Assembly (NCBI GenBank): GCA_020081605.1
Contig: JAHREC010000009.1
Coordinates: 2,542,001 to 2,606,000, forward strand
DNA length: 64,000 nucleotides
Reading direction: 5' to 3'
From: Albifimbria verrucaria
Taxonomy: Eukaryota; Ascomycota; Sordariomycetes; Hypocreales; Stachybotryaceae
Each line of letters opens with the position of its first letter. Position 1 is the first letter of the stretch. The position numbers and the translations under genes were made by a program. Shown here one piece after another: positions 1-11,717 of the stretch. The notes under the pieces were generated by a model that was not told where the DNA came from, searched no databases, and saw nothing but the letters and a program-made list of their open reading frames with translations.

Positions 1-474
1 CGCCTCTTTTTTCTCTCTCTCTCTGACCTTTTCTTGGTTTTCTAAGACGCTGCGTCCTAGTGGAACAATTCACATTCACACACAAGGCACATGTGCAGCC
101 TCGGCCACGCAAACTCGGGTCCTCCGCGTCCGCACCCCTCCCAATGCGGACCGTCTGCCCGCAGGGACCGTAGACACCAGAGGGCTGATTCATTCAGCTC
201 TGGGACAGTAGATATGACGCAGCTGACTGAATGAGTGTTTTTTGGGAGGGACTCGAATAAGTATATAAGCCCGTGCTCTGGTGAGAATATCGTCTGGTCA
301 AATCCACGCTTATTCCATTCATCTCCTTGCGTCATCTCATCTCATCTCATCTCAACCTTCCGATCCCTCATTGCTGAGTGTTGGCCGGACCAATATTCAA
401 CGCCAAGTTTCAACAACACGCACTCTCACAACCAACCTCACAAAGACGAATTCTTGCTCAAATAACAAAGCAAC
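1..474. promoter_or_regulatory. Upstream region of the first small gene, with TATA box
   Basis: No gene is recognised here. A clean TATA box (TATATAAG) lies at 262-269 on the plus strand, about 210 nt before the ATG at 475. It is followed by a short ATCTC repeat and a pyrimidine- and CAA-rich leader typical of fungal 5' UTRs. Open frames on either strand have no recognisable features. Confidence 0.5.
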
Positions 475-744
475 ATGTTTGACGAGCTTCATTCATCCTT
501 TGCGCGCGTGCGCATCGCTGCCTTGCAGTCCGAGTGCGTTCCCCCAGTCATGGTCTCGCCGTGTAGGTTGCAGGGATTAGTACTAACACACAGGTGTGTG
601 CAGGGTCACCTCCCGGGTGGACACCACCAACACCATTGTCATCCGTCGCCGGAACAGCAAGGTGACGCCTGTCTACACACAGGAGGAGACGTCAAGCTGG
701 CCAAGAGGCGGGTTGTCCGGGCCAAGCGCGAGTACGAAGTTTGA
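475..744 (+). CDS. Small basic hypothetical protein, one intron, one probable frame error
   Basis: Not recognised. The start is the first ATG after a TATA box and leader. Exon 1 (475-533) encodes MFDELHSSFARVRIAALQSE. An intron follows (534-603, GTGCGT...TACTAAC...CAG, with a perfect branch site). Exon 2 gives TSRVDTTNTIVIRRRNSK and similar. As read, exon 2 runs on in one frame to 787. If one G is added near 683-689 it ends instead at 744 with a basic, charged tail (KLAKRRVVRAKREYEV), which looks more protein-like and matches the homopolymer-deletion pattern seen throughout the window. The product would be about 67 residues, with no signal peptide or membrane segment. The gene is supported by promoter, branch site and phase-consistent splicing, but no homologue is known to me. 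Confidence 0.45.
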   Translation: MFDELHSSFARVRIAALQSECVPPVMVSPCRLQGLVLTHRCVQGHLPGGHHQHHCHPSPEQQGDACLHTGGDVKLAKRRVVRAKREYEV

Positions 745-804
745 AATCGTAGTCTTTCGGGGTTTTCCGGTACGACAATCGTTGTGAGGGTCGTGCATCT
801 TCTA

Positions 805-978
805 GGCGTTACAGGATTTGGCGTTACGGAATCTGGCGTTACAGGAATTGGCGTTACGGGAATTGGCGTCACGGAATCTGGCGTTATGGCATCTGGAGTT
901 ACGGAATTTGGCGTCACGGACCTGGAGTTACGGACCCGGCGTTGCGGAATTTGGCATAGACGGAATCTGGCGTTATGG
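805..978 (+). repeat. 15-nt tandem minisatellite (GGCGTTACGGAATTT-like, about 11-12 copies)
   Basis: Degenerate direct repeats of GGCGTTACGGAATCT, with swaps such as GGAGTTACGG and GGCGTCACGG, run head to tail. Some units are 14 or 16 nt, so reading frame is not strictly kept. It begins about 60 nt after the preceding gene. In two plus frames and one minus frame it stays open as five-residue periodicities (GVTES; its minus-strand equivalent SVTPN), so protein calls here are artefacts of the repeat. Confidence 0.85.
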
Positions 979-1454
979 CGGGCTCGAACCAAACTTCTCA
1001 AAGATCTTTATCTCTCTCCACGGTTCGGTCCGGTCCGGTTCGGTTCGGTTTCTGGTTACGGGCTTGAATCTTAGGGTGTCTGGAGGCGGCGTTCTTTTTC
1101 AAGGGTTGGGTCGGGCTGGGGCGTTTCTTGGGATTCGATGGTTGTTGGTTTCTTGGTATCAATTGGTTGGTAGGGATGCTTCTGGAGTTTTGGGTTTGTC
1201 ATGGGCAGATGGTGTGCAGTAGCGGAGGCGCGTCTGGATACTGGTTGGAAACTTCCGTGTACTTGACGGCCCTTGGCTCAATCATCATCAGTCATTTCTA
1301 TGCGTTTAGTTATGCCAAATTACACCCTAGCAGGGATTTGATAAAAGGATGAAAAAGACCTGAACTTGTGTCCTTCATCGCTAGACTTACATGCCGCCCA
1401 ATCAGGTAAACCAATCTGTCCAAACCAGGTATCCCAAGCTATCCTGACCACGAC
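979..1454. other. Intergenic, no gene seen
   Basis: Contains a short GGTTC/GGTCC pentamer run near 1022-1050 and otherwise nothing I recognise. The right part is the 3' flank of the minus-strand SDR gene. Confidence 0.5.
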
Positions 1455-2347
1455 TTACCTGCCCATCCATCCACCATCGACGACCAGCGTGTGCCCGCTG
1501 ACGTAGCCGCTCGCCTTGCTGGCCAGGTAGACGGCCGTGCCCTTGAAATCGTCCGGGTCGCCCCAGCGGCCGGCGGGGATGCGGGCGCTGATGCTGGCGA
1601 GGCGCTCCTTATCCTGCAGGAGGGCCGTGTTCATGTCCGTAGCGATGTAGCCAGGGGCAATGGCGTTGACGGTGACGCCGCGCGAGGTCCACTCGTTGGC
1701 GAAGCTCTTGGTCATCTGGCCGACGGCGCCCTTGGACGCGGCATAGGCGGGGACGGTGAGGCCGCCCTGGAAGGCGAGCAGGGAGGAGAAGTTGATGATG
1801 CTGCCGCGGCGGCCGGTGACGGGGAGGGTTCGAGGCTGAGCATGTGGGCGCCGACGTCGCGGCAGAGTGAGAATACGGAGTTGAGGTTTACTTGAATGAC
1901 CTGGGACTGGTGTGAGTTTTCGTTAGAAAAACAGGGAGGTAAGAGAACGGCCTACCTCGTTGAAGTCGCTGTCGGGGAACTTTTCAGAGGGATGTCGCCG
2001 TTGAATGCCGGCACAGCATACGAGAATGCGAATCTGATGGCCGTCTGCAAGGATCTTGGGGGTGAGGGCAGCAACCTGCTCCGGCGAGGACAGCTCTGCG
2101 GTGTAGATCCAAGCCTTGCGGCCGAGCTTCTCGACGGCCTCCTTGGTCGCCGTGTTGGAGGTGTCTCGCTGAGGGTTGACGTTAGCATTACACGTCTTTG
2201 CAAGCAGAGGGTCCTGTCTCATACCTGGATGAGGATGATGTCGGCGCCAGCTTCGGCCAGACCAATAGCAACGGCCTGGCCAATGCCACGGGTGCCTCCG
2301 GTGACGAGGGCGACCTGGTCCTCGAGAGAGAAGAAAGATGAAGCCAT
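1455..2347 (-). CDS. Short-chain dehydrogenase/reductase (2-deoxy-D-gluconate 3-dehydrogenase-like), one frame break
   Basis: Classical SDR of about 250 residues, NAD(P)-dependent, acting on a sugar or polyol carbonyl. The ATG at 2347 starts [18 protein letters not shown], with the TGGTRGIG cofactor motif. Exons are about 2225-2347, 1956-2168 and 1455-1900, with canonical introns. NAG is replaced by CCAGIQ; downstream come IINFSS, the catalytic YAASK ([17 protein letters not shown]) and the [13 protein letters not shown] and VVDGGWMGR signatures. One frame break lies at the G4 run 1821-1824 between [11 protein letters not shown] and RGSIINFSS; one extra C on the coding strand restores the family sequence, so I read it as a sequencing error. 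It is transcribed divergently from the polyol dehydrogenase at 3416 across a 1.07-kb shared promoter. The exact substrate cannot be told. Confidence 0.85.
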
Positions 2348-3415
2348 CGTGGGTGTGTCAATGGGGAATAGGATTGCGAAGAGGGGTGTAAGAGAGTGAG
2401 AATTTGGGGGAAAGAATTGGCCAAGAGCAAGTGAAGGTGTCTGAAACAGGCCCGGACTTCGGGATGTTGTAGGCCGTCTGTTCGGGACGCTTGCACCAAA
2501 GGCCGGGTTTGTCTACTGTTAAGAGCTGGAGCTGGAACTGGAACTGGAACTGGAGCTTGAACTGGAGCTGAAGCTGGACAGACAGGCAGTTGGAATCAGG
2601 CAGGTGGGGAGGGGCAGTTTGGGTGATTTTGCCCTGCGCCGGCCGCTGCCCCTCACTGGCCATCTTTCTTTCGTCTCCATTTCCTCCATCCCCTCCCATC
2701 CATTCATCTCCATCACCAAGCCTTGTTGCTCCCTGCAATCCATCCATCGTCTCCAATTCGATCTACGTGAAAAATTACATATTTCAGAAAATATATTCCA
2801 AGTAATTCAATCACATCATGGGACAATTATTGTTGATCAGATGCCACACATAAAAACATACGTTACTTCCATCCCATCAAACCACAGTTCACCACGGCCA
2901 CTACCATCACCAACAACCGCTTCGGATATCGGAACAGCAAACGAGCCTCCCCAGAATTTTCCTCGGCTACAATCGCCTCATCCGCCAGTGTTGGAGCGCC
3001 GTCCCTGACGCTGGTGGATCCGCTAACATGGGCACCCCTCACTAAATAGCCGGTGTCCTGTGACGCAACGCAGACATCCACCCGATTCTCGGACCTTGTT
3101 CGTCTCTGAACTCGAAAAGCTTGGGTGGAGTCGGTCCCTTCGGTTCATTGCTGGAAGCTGCTCAGCCGGACATTTCTAAATAACCCCGAGCCACGACCCT
3201 CTCGCCAACCGGCAAATGACGAAGGCAGTGTAACGTCTCTGCATACGCGCCATACACCTTGTCACTTGAGCAAGGTATCCAGATTCGCCCTTGGGATCTT
3301 CAACTGGAACTGGAATTTCGATTGCAAAAGGTGAGAGGACGAGCATCATCACACACTTGTTCGCTCATTCAGTCAACAGAGTGCTCACCCGTCCATACAA
3401 CAGTAATAATAAACC
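2348..3415. promoter_or_regulatory. Shared divergent promoter of the SDR and polyol dehydrogenase genes
   Basis: 1.07 kb between two genes reading outward. It holds a hexanucleotide repeat at about 2520-2580 and a second short CTGGAACTGGAA tract at about 3303. Both divergent genes encode sugar/polyol oxidoreductases, so co-regulation from this segment is plausible (inference). No TATA box is evident. Confidence 0.5.
2521..2580. repeat. GGAACT/GGAGCT hexanucleotide tandem repeat
   Basis: About nine imperfect copies of CTGGAA / CTGGAG lie in the divergent promoter. On the minus strand it reads as a polyserine or LQLQFQ-like frame, which is a repeat artefact. Confidence 0.8.
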
Positions 3416-4822
3416 ATGGCCAGCCAAAAGGTCACTGCTTCCGTCTTACATGGCGAGAAAGATCTTCGCCTCGTAAGTCACTTCAAAGCTCAAGAGTTTC
3501 ATCCCTTCCACGGGCAGCTTGTCTTACCCCGTGGCAACTCTCCCAAAGACCTTTACATGCTCACCATTAATTCCAGGAAGAGCGAGAACTACCTGCCCCG
3601 GCTGCCGGCGAGGTCCAAGTCACCGTTCAGTCCACCGGTCTCTGCGGCTCCGATTTGCATTACTTCAACCACTACCGCAACGGTGATATCCTTGTCCGCG
3701 AACCCCTTACCTTGGGCCACGAATCTAGCGGCGCCGTCGTCGCTGTTGGTCCCGATGTCACCCACCTCGCCCCCGGAGACCGCGTCGCCCTCGAGGTGGG
3801 CCAGCCGTGTGAGGCCTGCGAACTATGCGCCGAGTCGAGATACAACATTTGCAGGGGCATGAAGTTCCGCAGTTCTGCAAAGGCATTTCCCCATGCCCAA
3901 GGCACACTGCAGCAGAGGATAAACCACCCGGCCAAGTGGTGCCACAAGTATGTCTTTCAATCTTGAAGCTTCACCCACACAAAAGAGCTTGAAGCGATCC
4001 CTTCTGCAGTCACACATCTCTGACTGATAGCCATGATCTAGGCTTCCTGAGGCCGTCACTCCCGACCAAGGTGCTCTTATGGAGCCCCTCGGCGTTGCCA
4101 TGCACGCCAGCGACCGCGCCAACCTTCCCACTGGTTCAACAGTTCTTGTCCTTGGCGCTGGCGCCGTAGGCTTGCTTTGTGCCGCCGTTTGCAAAGCTCA
4201 AGGCGCCAAAACTGTTGTCATTGCCGACATTCTCAAGGATCGTCTCGACTTTGCCGTGACCAATGGTTTCGCAGACGCCAGCATTCTTGTCCCCATGGCA
4301 CGTCCGCAAACCATCGAGGACAAGCTTGCCTACGCTCAGGATGTCGCAGCTTCGGCAAAGGCCGCTGAGGTCAATGGCCAAGCTGTCGGCGAGTACACGG
4401 CGGTATTCGAGTGCACAGGTGTTGAGACATGTGTACAGACCGCCATCTACGTATGACCCCTTGCTTTGTATCACACTGATGATCTGCTATGCATCGAACT
4501 ACGCTAAAATATGCTCTAGTCAACGAAACCCGGCGGCAAGGTGCTCATCATTGGCATGGGTACTCCAATTCTGACCTTGCCCATGTCAGCTGCGGCCCTC
4601 CGCGAGGTAGACTTGGTTGGCGTCTTCCGTTACGCAAACACCTACCCTCGCGCCATTGAGCTGCTTTCCAAGCCTCCGGCCGCCATGCCCGACGTAACGA
4701 CACTAGTAACACAGCGCTTCAAGGGAATGGACAAGATTACAGAGGCGTTTTCCATGGCTGGCAAGATTAAGGATGAGACAGGTAAGTTGGTAATCAAGGT
4801 GGTGGTAGATACCTCAGAATAG
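3416..4822 (+). CDS. Zinc-dependent polyol dehydrogenase (sorbitol/xylitol dehydrogenase family)
   Basis: Medium-chain dehydrogenase of 379 residues that oxidises a polyol to a ketose with NAD+. Four exons (3416-3472, 3577-3947, 4042-4450, 4520-4822) join in frame with GT-AG introns and no frame errors. Catalytic zinc ligands are seen in GLCGSDLHYF and LGHESSG; the structural-zinc cysteines are in CEACELCAESRYNIC (C-x2-C-x2-C-x7-C). The nucleotide fold shows VLVLGAGAVGLLCAAV, and the MDR C-terminal part has VFRYANTYPRAIELL. It is intracellular with no signal peptide. The neighbours (SDR divergent, aldo/keto reductase convergent) suggest a small polyol or pentose catabolic group. Sorbitol, xylitol, L-arabinitol and galactitol are all possible substrates. 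Confidence 0.93.
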
Positions 4823-5015
4823 AATCGATGAAATGTTGAATGCCTAGAATACCCCCAACTCACCTTTTTTCCCTCATGTTTTTGCTTAAAAGTCTACATC
4901 ATTAATTTCTCACTATAATTTCATCTTTGCCTCACTTTCGCATGAGTTCAAGTTGGCAATCATATACGTCTATTGAACTCGCATCATCTATATACTCGTG
5001 AAGACACTGCAACGC

Positions 5016-6373
5016 TCAAGACTTATCAGGAAACCAAACTGGACACCAAACGGCGGGTACACGAAACGCTGCCACTTGCCGTTGTTGTGGATATCGGCGG
5101 CGTAGTCGTTCAGCAGCTTCAGGTCCTCGGCGTCGAGGGTGATGATCTTCTTGTTGGCGTCGATGCGCTCGGGGGTGACGGACTTGGCGAGGACGGTGTT
5201 GCCGTTGTTGACTTAAACGGGGGTTAGTTTCGTGGATCAGCGTCAGCTCATGAAAGGAAAGGGACTTACCATGCCAACTCAGCAGAACGGTCGTGGGGTT
5301 GACGCCGTTCTTCTCGGCGACCTTGACGACGGGGTCGAGCGTGGCCAGGGGCTGCCAGTGCTGCCGAGGGGCTGTACGCCATGATGTGGATGCCCTTCTC
5401 CTTGCAGAGCTCGACGATGTCGGTCTGGGGAGGTGAGGGTGCAGCTCGATCTGGTTGACGGCGGGGACGATGGTGGCCTGGGGAGAAGCTCCTCGAGGTA
5501 CTTCTTGCTGTACTGTGTGTTGCGCCTCGTGTTAGCTAGCTTCTGGTCCGGTGGTCAAGGGGCCAGTTTGGAACGCACGTTGCAGACACCGATGCTCTTG
5601 GCCTTGCCGGTGGCGACGAGGGCCTCCATCTGCTTCCAGCCTTCGACGTGGTTCCAGTCACGGATGACGTCTCGCTTGCCGTCAGGGAGGGTAGGGAACT
5701 TGTCGTGGTTGCCTTGGGGTACAGAGTCAGTGGGACAGCTTGACGGTGTGTTTGTGAGGAACAGAGACTTACCCTCGGGGTTCAGCAGCAACGGCCAGTG
5801 CTAAACCATGCCTAGCATCAGCAATCTCGATCTTCCCATCACAGAAAATCTGCCATTCAGGATAAAACTCACAATCAGGAACAGGTCGACGTAGTCCAGA
5901 CCCAGAGCCTGCAAACTCTTGTCGAGGCCCAGCTCAACGCGGGTGTTGTACGTGGCCCAGACCTTGCTCACGACGAAGACATCCTCGCGCTTGACGCCGG
6001 CGTCGAAGGCCTCCTTCAGACCCTTGCCGACCTCCTCCTCGTTGCCGTAGCAGTACGCGCCGTCGACGAGCTTGTAGCCGTTGCGCACGGCGTGGAGACG
6101 GCAGTCTGGACCTTGCCGGCCTCGGATTGCCAGGTACCTGGAAGATAAGGAGGTTAGCAAGGAGCCAGAAAAGGATTCGCGTCAAAAGACTGAATATCTT
6201 TTGACTCTTTCTTCAAGTGTTCGCTATGCTCTCACATGAGCGCTGGAGGGGAGGGCTTCATCTCAACACCCGCACTGCGTATAAGTGCCAGCAAAGCACC
6301 AAAAACAAAACTCACCAAGACCAAGCGCGGGAATCTCCCGACCGTCGTTAAGCTTGAAAGACTGAGCAGCCAT
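5016..6373 (-). CDS. NADPH-dependent aldo/keto reductase (glycerol dehydrogenase / xylose reductase-like), several frame breaks
   Basis: AKR (beta/alpha)8 reductase of about 320 residues. It starts MAAQSFKLNDGREIPALGLG; the active site shows KLVDGAYCYGNEEEVG (Asp and Tyr), then the Lys region (FVVSKVWATYNTRVEL), DLFLI, HWPLLLNPEG, SIGVCN and AVNQIELHP. The C-terminus RFVYPPFGV with FGF and PDK residues resembles fungal glycerol/L-glyceraldehyde reductases. Six exons are approximately 6316-6373, 5873-6137, 5773-5800, 5579-5712, 5270-5512 and 5016-5211. Single-base losses occur at about 6101, G4 5480-5483, G4 5427-5430, G4 5368-5371, G4 5348-5351 and GG 5029-5030; adding one C on the coding strand at each gives the continuous family sequence. 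As read, the last frame would run to 4988. I regard the gene as intact and the assembly as faulty. Confidence 0.85.
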
Positions 6374-7643
6374 GATGTTCAAATGTCGAATTCGCAACGA
6401 GAATCTACAGACGTTTCCAGAGGAGAACAGTGACGAGGGAAAGAAGACGATGGCTGTCGCAAGAGCCGTGGATAATAACACCTCAGGACCGAGCTCAGCC
6501 GAGCCACCATGACTTAATTGCTTTCCCTTCTTCGTCTTCTTTTTTTTTTTAGACTCCCTCGCTGGAACAAGCACCCCACTCCCAGTTTCTACATTGTCCC
6601 GCCACAGGGTCGGTCGGGTAAAAAGTGAAATGATACAGCGAGCGCCAATCCGTCGTGTTGGATGAGGGGAGGGGTGGGTGGCTTCGGGATGGAGCCCGAG
6701 CTGCTGCCCTGGAACCCCCAAGCTGCTTCCGGCTCAAGCGTCTCCGTCCTAGGCCCTTTGAACTCTTCGGTTCGATTTCTCCGTTGGCCGAGAGAGAGGC
6801 CCAGTGGATCCCCACCGAGACGTTTTTGCTGTTCCCCACGCGCGTGCTCTGCACTACGTAGTGTAAACTAAACTGGAGGACCCCTCCTGGCCTCCGGTCC
6901 GGCTGGTTGGCCGGGTTAGATGACGTTAAACTCCGAGCCAGGGGACGGGCCAGGGCTGCTGCTACTCTATGCTTAAGCTAAATGATTGCCGATGCTACGC
7001 TGTGCTTGTTCTGCGTGGTGGGTAAATCAGGGGTTAGGAATTGCCGACGTGTCTTCTGTAGAGCCATGCAGATGCTGTCAGTCATAAATCTTCGTCTTAT
7101 TTGTGTCATGGCTGTGTTAATAAAGCTACCTAGTTAAGCAATAATGCAGGGACAAGATAGATAGTTTGTACTTCACCACAAGGATAACAGCAGGAAAAAT
7201 CTGTTTACAGGAAAACTCATCATTCTGTATTACGGCGCAAACGCCCACCAGATACGTCAATGTAAAGTCGCCGCAAGCTCCCTGCGCTGCATGGCTAACA
7301 GAACTAAAACATTCGTCACGCTCGACGCTCGCCTCAAATCCTCGCAATCACACAACTGGATTGCTCGATAGTACAAGAAGCAGAAGAGAGAGAGAGAAAG
7401 GAAACAACAGCAGCCGTGGCTTGCAGTAGTACATAATAGTTGTGGCAGTCGCAGCATGGCTTTTCAAGAACCCAGGTAGCATCGCTAGAGACAAAAGGAA
7501 TCATAAGAAAAAGGCCGACGGTCTATGGATATCTCATCGCTCCAAGCCAAGAAGAATCCAAACAATGGGGAATCCGAAGAAAGAAAAAAAGTACACATAG
7601 TAAATATTATGTCAAGTCAAATCGTCCATCCATCATCCTGCGC
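6374..7643. other. Intergenic: AKR promoter and 3' flank of the minus-strand gene ending at 7644
   Basis: No gene recognised. It contains a T10 run at about 6539 and a GAGA run (7386-7396). Frames up to about 100 codons exist but lack any domain, signal peptide or consistent splice structure. The right part, 7100-7643, is probably 3' UTR and terminator of the long minus-strand gene. Confidence 0.4.
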
Positions 7644-10600
7644 TCACCTTTCGTCGTCTCGCCAGTCGACAAACTCCATGCCGTATGGGTTCCACATCTG
7701 ACCAGGGTAACTAGTCGCGCTCATCTGTGGTGCCTCCTCCTCCGGGTCGGCAAGAATCTTGTCCTCTTGAGCTTCGAGCCGGATAGTGCGCTTCCTGGCT
7801 TCCTCCGTATCCTCCAGTTCGATGTTGACGCTTGGTGCACCGCCTGCTGCGGGAGCCGTCACTGCCTTGGGCGTTACGTCGTAAAGGTTAACCTCTTTAT
7901 CTTGCTGCGCCTTCTGTACGTCAATGCCCAGGTTTGGAGCATTCACGCTCTTAGACCCCTGACCATTCACGGCCTGGCTGCTAGCTGAAGTCTGCATCGA
8001 TGTTTGACTAACTTGGCTAGGATGGCGATCCAGCGAGCTCTGGTCACTCATGCTCGGCGGGGATTGCAGGTGTGACTGCGAATATTGGCCACCCTGGTAC
8101 AAGCCTGGTGAATTTCTAATCTGGCCATTCACACCTGTATCCTGAACAGGAGGAGCACCGAATGAAGGCGCTGGTTGGCCAGCAATGTATCCAGCGCCAT
8201 GGATTGCGCTGGTCCGTCGGTCACCGTTATCAGGCTGAGCTTGATGATACGGTGCCGCATTCTGTCCAGTTGGTGACGAGTTTTGGCCATGGCCGGCAGC
8301 CCATTGCTGCTGGGTGTAGCCTTGTGGCGACGTTTGCTGGGGATTATATAATTGTTGTTGCTGTCCAACATTGTATGGCGAGGGCGCGACTCTGCCCTCG
8401 CCACGAACCGCATGGTATCCTTGTGGGATCGGGACCTGCGCGTATTGAGGCTCTCCTTGACGTTGCTGGGCCGGGCCCTGCGGGGAGCAGCTTGCTGCCT
8501 ACCCATCTTTGGCAGTGTCTGGAACTGCGACTGGGTAGGAGGCGGTGAGTTTTGGGATGTCTGTGTTGGTCTCCACTGAGACGGCTGTTGACCTTGGGTC
8601 GATGCTTGGATCATCGGTGCCTGAACAGCCGGTGCTTGATCTGCTGGTCCACGGTCCGCTTGGCCTCGCTTGATTGCACCTAGCAACTTAGCAGAAGTTG
8701 CCTCGGCTTTGCCTTGAACACGGGGCGTCGCGTGAGAGATCTGCTCAGACATCCTGCTCCTGAGTCCCTTCCACAATGAGCCTTGCCCTCCAGTTTGGCC
8801 GGGTCGTTTCGCCCCTGCGGCGCCATCTACAGGCTTGACAGGACCACCTTGCTGCATTGGCACAGGTGTAGGCTGAATCGAGGACGCGGTGAGATCAACA
8901 GACGGCTTCGGCGACTGTTGCAACATAGCGATGTGTTCGTTGCCAAGTGGTCGACCTTTGGTTGGGGCTTGCCGGGAATGACCGTCTGGCTTGGCAGGCG
9001 GCTCGGGGATGCCGCCAGTGCTCGTGATGACCCGCTAATGTCAGCATCCGGCTGTGGTGATGGTGCATTTCGTGTCTGAACGAAACCAGGAGACTTGGGC
9101 CCGCTAGGTCGATTCCTTTGATCAGAAGGACGTCTCTCGTGTGCATACATGGCCTGTCGTGCAGTTGACGGCTTCTCAATGGACGGGCGCGGAAACGAGC
9201 CTGTGGGTGGGCTCTTTTGCGCAACCGAAAAATCCGGGGCTCTTGGTGAAGCCCGCGGGTTCTCAAACTCTTTGGAGGGCCGTCCACCTTCAAGCGAAAC
9301 ATCTCGACTAGACCCGGGTGCTTTGGGGATCGATGGTAGCGGTTGTTGTGGTGGTCCATGGGGAGGAGCATTGGCATGTGGTGAGCCAGCAGCTCCTGGT
9401 TGATACGTAGGAGAAAGCGATCCACCACTGGGCTTTCGCGGTGTCGGTTCATCCTTTGCCTGAGGCCTAGAGACAGGCCGTTGAGCTTCAGCCTCGGCAC
9501 CTATTCCCGAGGCCGACGCCTGTCTCTTGTGGCGAGCCTGCGATGTCTCGCCAACTGCAGGGTGGGGTGGGAAAACAATGGAACTAGGTGAGTCTGGAGG
9601 TGCAGGTCCATCCTCTGTTCCAGCAGATGAGACGACGTTGGGGTGCGTCCTCGTCTCCGGGACCCTGGCTAGAGGAGCTGGTGTGGGATCCATGGGTTGG
9701 GAACCACTTGGCTTCTGGCCATGCGACTGGGCTCCTCGGTTGAATTTGCTGGCTAAGTTTGCCATCTTCAGCGTCGCAAGTTTTGACTTGGAACTTGGAG
9801 ATTCGTTCTTTGCCTGCGTTGCAGGCTTGTTGGCTTGGTTGCCGACATCAGGAGTACCTCCTGACTGCGCAAACTTGAGAGGAGACTTGGCGGCGATGGC
9901 GCCGACGGCGGAACCGAGCCATCTCTTGCGTTCCGAATGAGATTCCGCAGCATCGCTTCTAGCAAACGAGTCCGGTGTTGGAGCGCGGTTGTGAGATGTC
10001 TCGCGGGATAGCGGCAACGAGACATCCGTGTTGTTTGCATGCCGGAACCCAGGCAGTAGACTGGATCGCTTCTTTTACGACCATCGAGGGCGACACTGGA
10101 TTCAGAAACCTCGTCGCCACGTATATCAGGAGATTCCGGGCGAGGTTCCGGAGTCGCAGACCTGCCGTCTCTTGATGTCGCGGCAGCCAGTCGCTGACCC
10201 ATGTTACGCAATCCAGCCAGCTTCTTCTCCTTTGCGGGTGATTCATCCATGAATGATCCACCTTCAGGGACATGGGAGCTACTTCCGTTTGGTCGCGCAC
10301 CACGAGACTGCGTAATCATATACTTGTGGTAATCCTCCTGTGCGACGCCCTTCCCTTGACCGGGGCTTCGCGGCGCCCCATTGGCTGGGCGCTGGGGTGG
10401 GAACAGACTCGGGTATCGGTGCGCAGATGAAGGAGGGGCCTCGGCGTTCTTCTGAGGATTTGGTGGTGTCGAGGGTGGTGCGTCAAGAGTTCCGGTGTCG
10501 ACTCCGCCAAGCCCCGTCTCCTTTTCGAAACCGTCACCAACCGGCGGGGGCGATGAAGCACTTGGGCTCGTTCCTCCTCGGTTTCTTGAGACAGAGTTGA

Positions 10601-11391
10601 GCGGTTCAACCAGGTAGCTCTCCTGGAGATTCCACCCTGCAGGCAGCATCGTGTGAATAGGGTTCAGGGGCGGGGTAATCTCGTCCTGGGGTTGTAGGCG
10701 CGCATTTTCTTCCGTTCGCTGGTAATGGCTTGGCTGCAACACCGGCTCGGCCTGCTCCGGTTCAGCGGGCTGCACAGGACCCGGAGGCTGGCCTTGGCCG
10801 TGGAATGCGGTTTCTTGAGGGTCGTAGACAACAGCCGGTTCCTGAGGGGAGGGCCATGTTGATCGGCGATTGAGGCCGGGGCCGGGGCCGGGACCTGCAC
10901 GGGAGCAGCGCTAGCCTCAGGCTCCATCACAGGTGTCTCTTCGTTCGGACGTGTCGCATCGCCAACGGGATCGGTAGACGGTGGCGGTGATGGGAGGGCC
11001 TTGTCGACGTCGGATGGACCAGCGGCGGTGCCGCCAGCGTTTTACCGTCGTCATCAAACTTCAGGAACGAGTGGAGCTCGGAGCTGCTGTCGCCCAAAAA
11101 GTCAAAGGACCCCAGAGTGGAATTCCTGCGAATGGGCGGCAGACCCACGAAAGAGGTGCGCTTGGGCACGTCGCTGTCAGGCGGTAGCGCGACGCCGCTA
11201 TCTTCGGGAATAGCCGCAAATGGCGCCCTGTGCGGTGGTCTGTTATAGGCCGGCTCGGGTGAAAAGGAGCGGCCACCGACAGAGGGCTGTCGATCCGAGT
11301 CGATGGACACCTGGTCCATGGAGGGACGGCCGATGGTGACGGGCTGCCAAGGACCTGTCCTGTGGAATTCGCGGTTGTCGTTGACGGCCAT
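7644..11391 (-). CDS. Long Pro/Ser/Gln-rich low-complexity protein, function unknown, at least five frame breaks
   Basis: Not recognised. The ATG at 11391 begins MAVNDNREFHRTGPWQPV; the next conserved-looking block is KRTSFVGLPPIRRNSTLGSF, then a long proline-, serine- and glutamine-rich region, and finally a charged helix (EEARKRTIRLEAQEDKIL) followed by MSATSYPGQMWNPYGMEF and the stop. No signal peptide or membrane segment is present. The product would be about 1,250 residues and probably intrinsically disordered, which fits a scaffold or cortical/trafficking adaptor (weak inference). Frame breaks at T4 11040-11043, G4 10846-10849, T4 10073-10076, G4 8964-8967 and G4 8482-8485 are each repaired by one added base. 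Upstream there is a TATA-like TATATAA at about 11583 and a CT-rich tract. An alternative reading splices this gene to the one at 11.7-14.8 kb. Confidence 0.6.
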
Positions 11392-11717
11392 TCTGTCGCC
11401 TTGGCCCTGGCCTTGGGATAAAGGAGGGCTGTTGTTTGGCAAGGCTGGAGATTGCGAGTCGTGGCTGGGACGGTTGGACCCTAGACAAGTGACGTCAGCT
11501 CGGGCCAGCTTGGCTCGTGCACACAACGTGGCGTCAATTCCCCCTCTCTTCTGTAATTGCAGAGGAGCTGCTGGAGATTTGATATATAAAACATTCAAAG
11601 TCTCCAATCGGCTACTACCAATTGACGGAGGTGGGGGAGCAAAGGACGAGGTGGGAAAATGGCGACGGAAAAGAAAAGAAGAATAAAAAGAAACAAAACA
11701 AAACAAACGTACAGGTA

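Noticed and set aside
639..1222. Long open frames with pentapeptide periodicity (SVTPN, GVTES)
   Set aside because: Produced by the 15-nt minisatellite; not treated as coding without transcript evidence.
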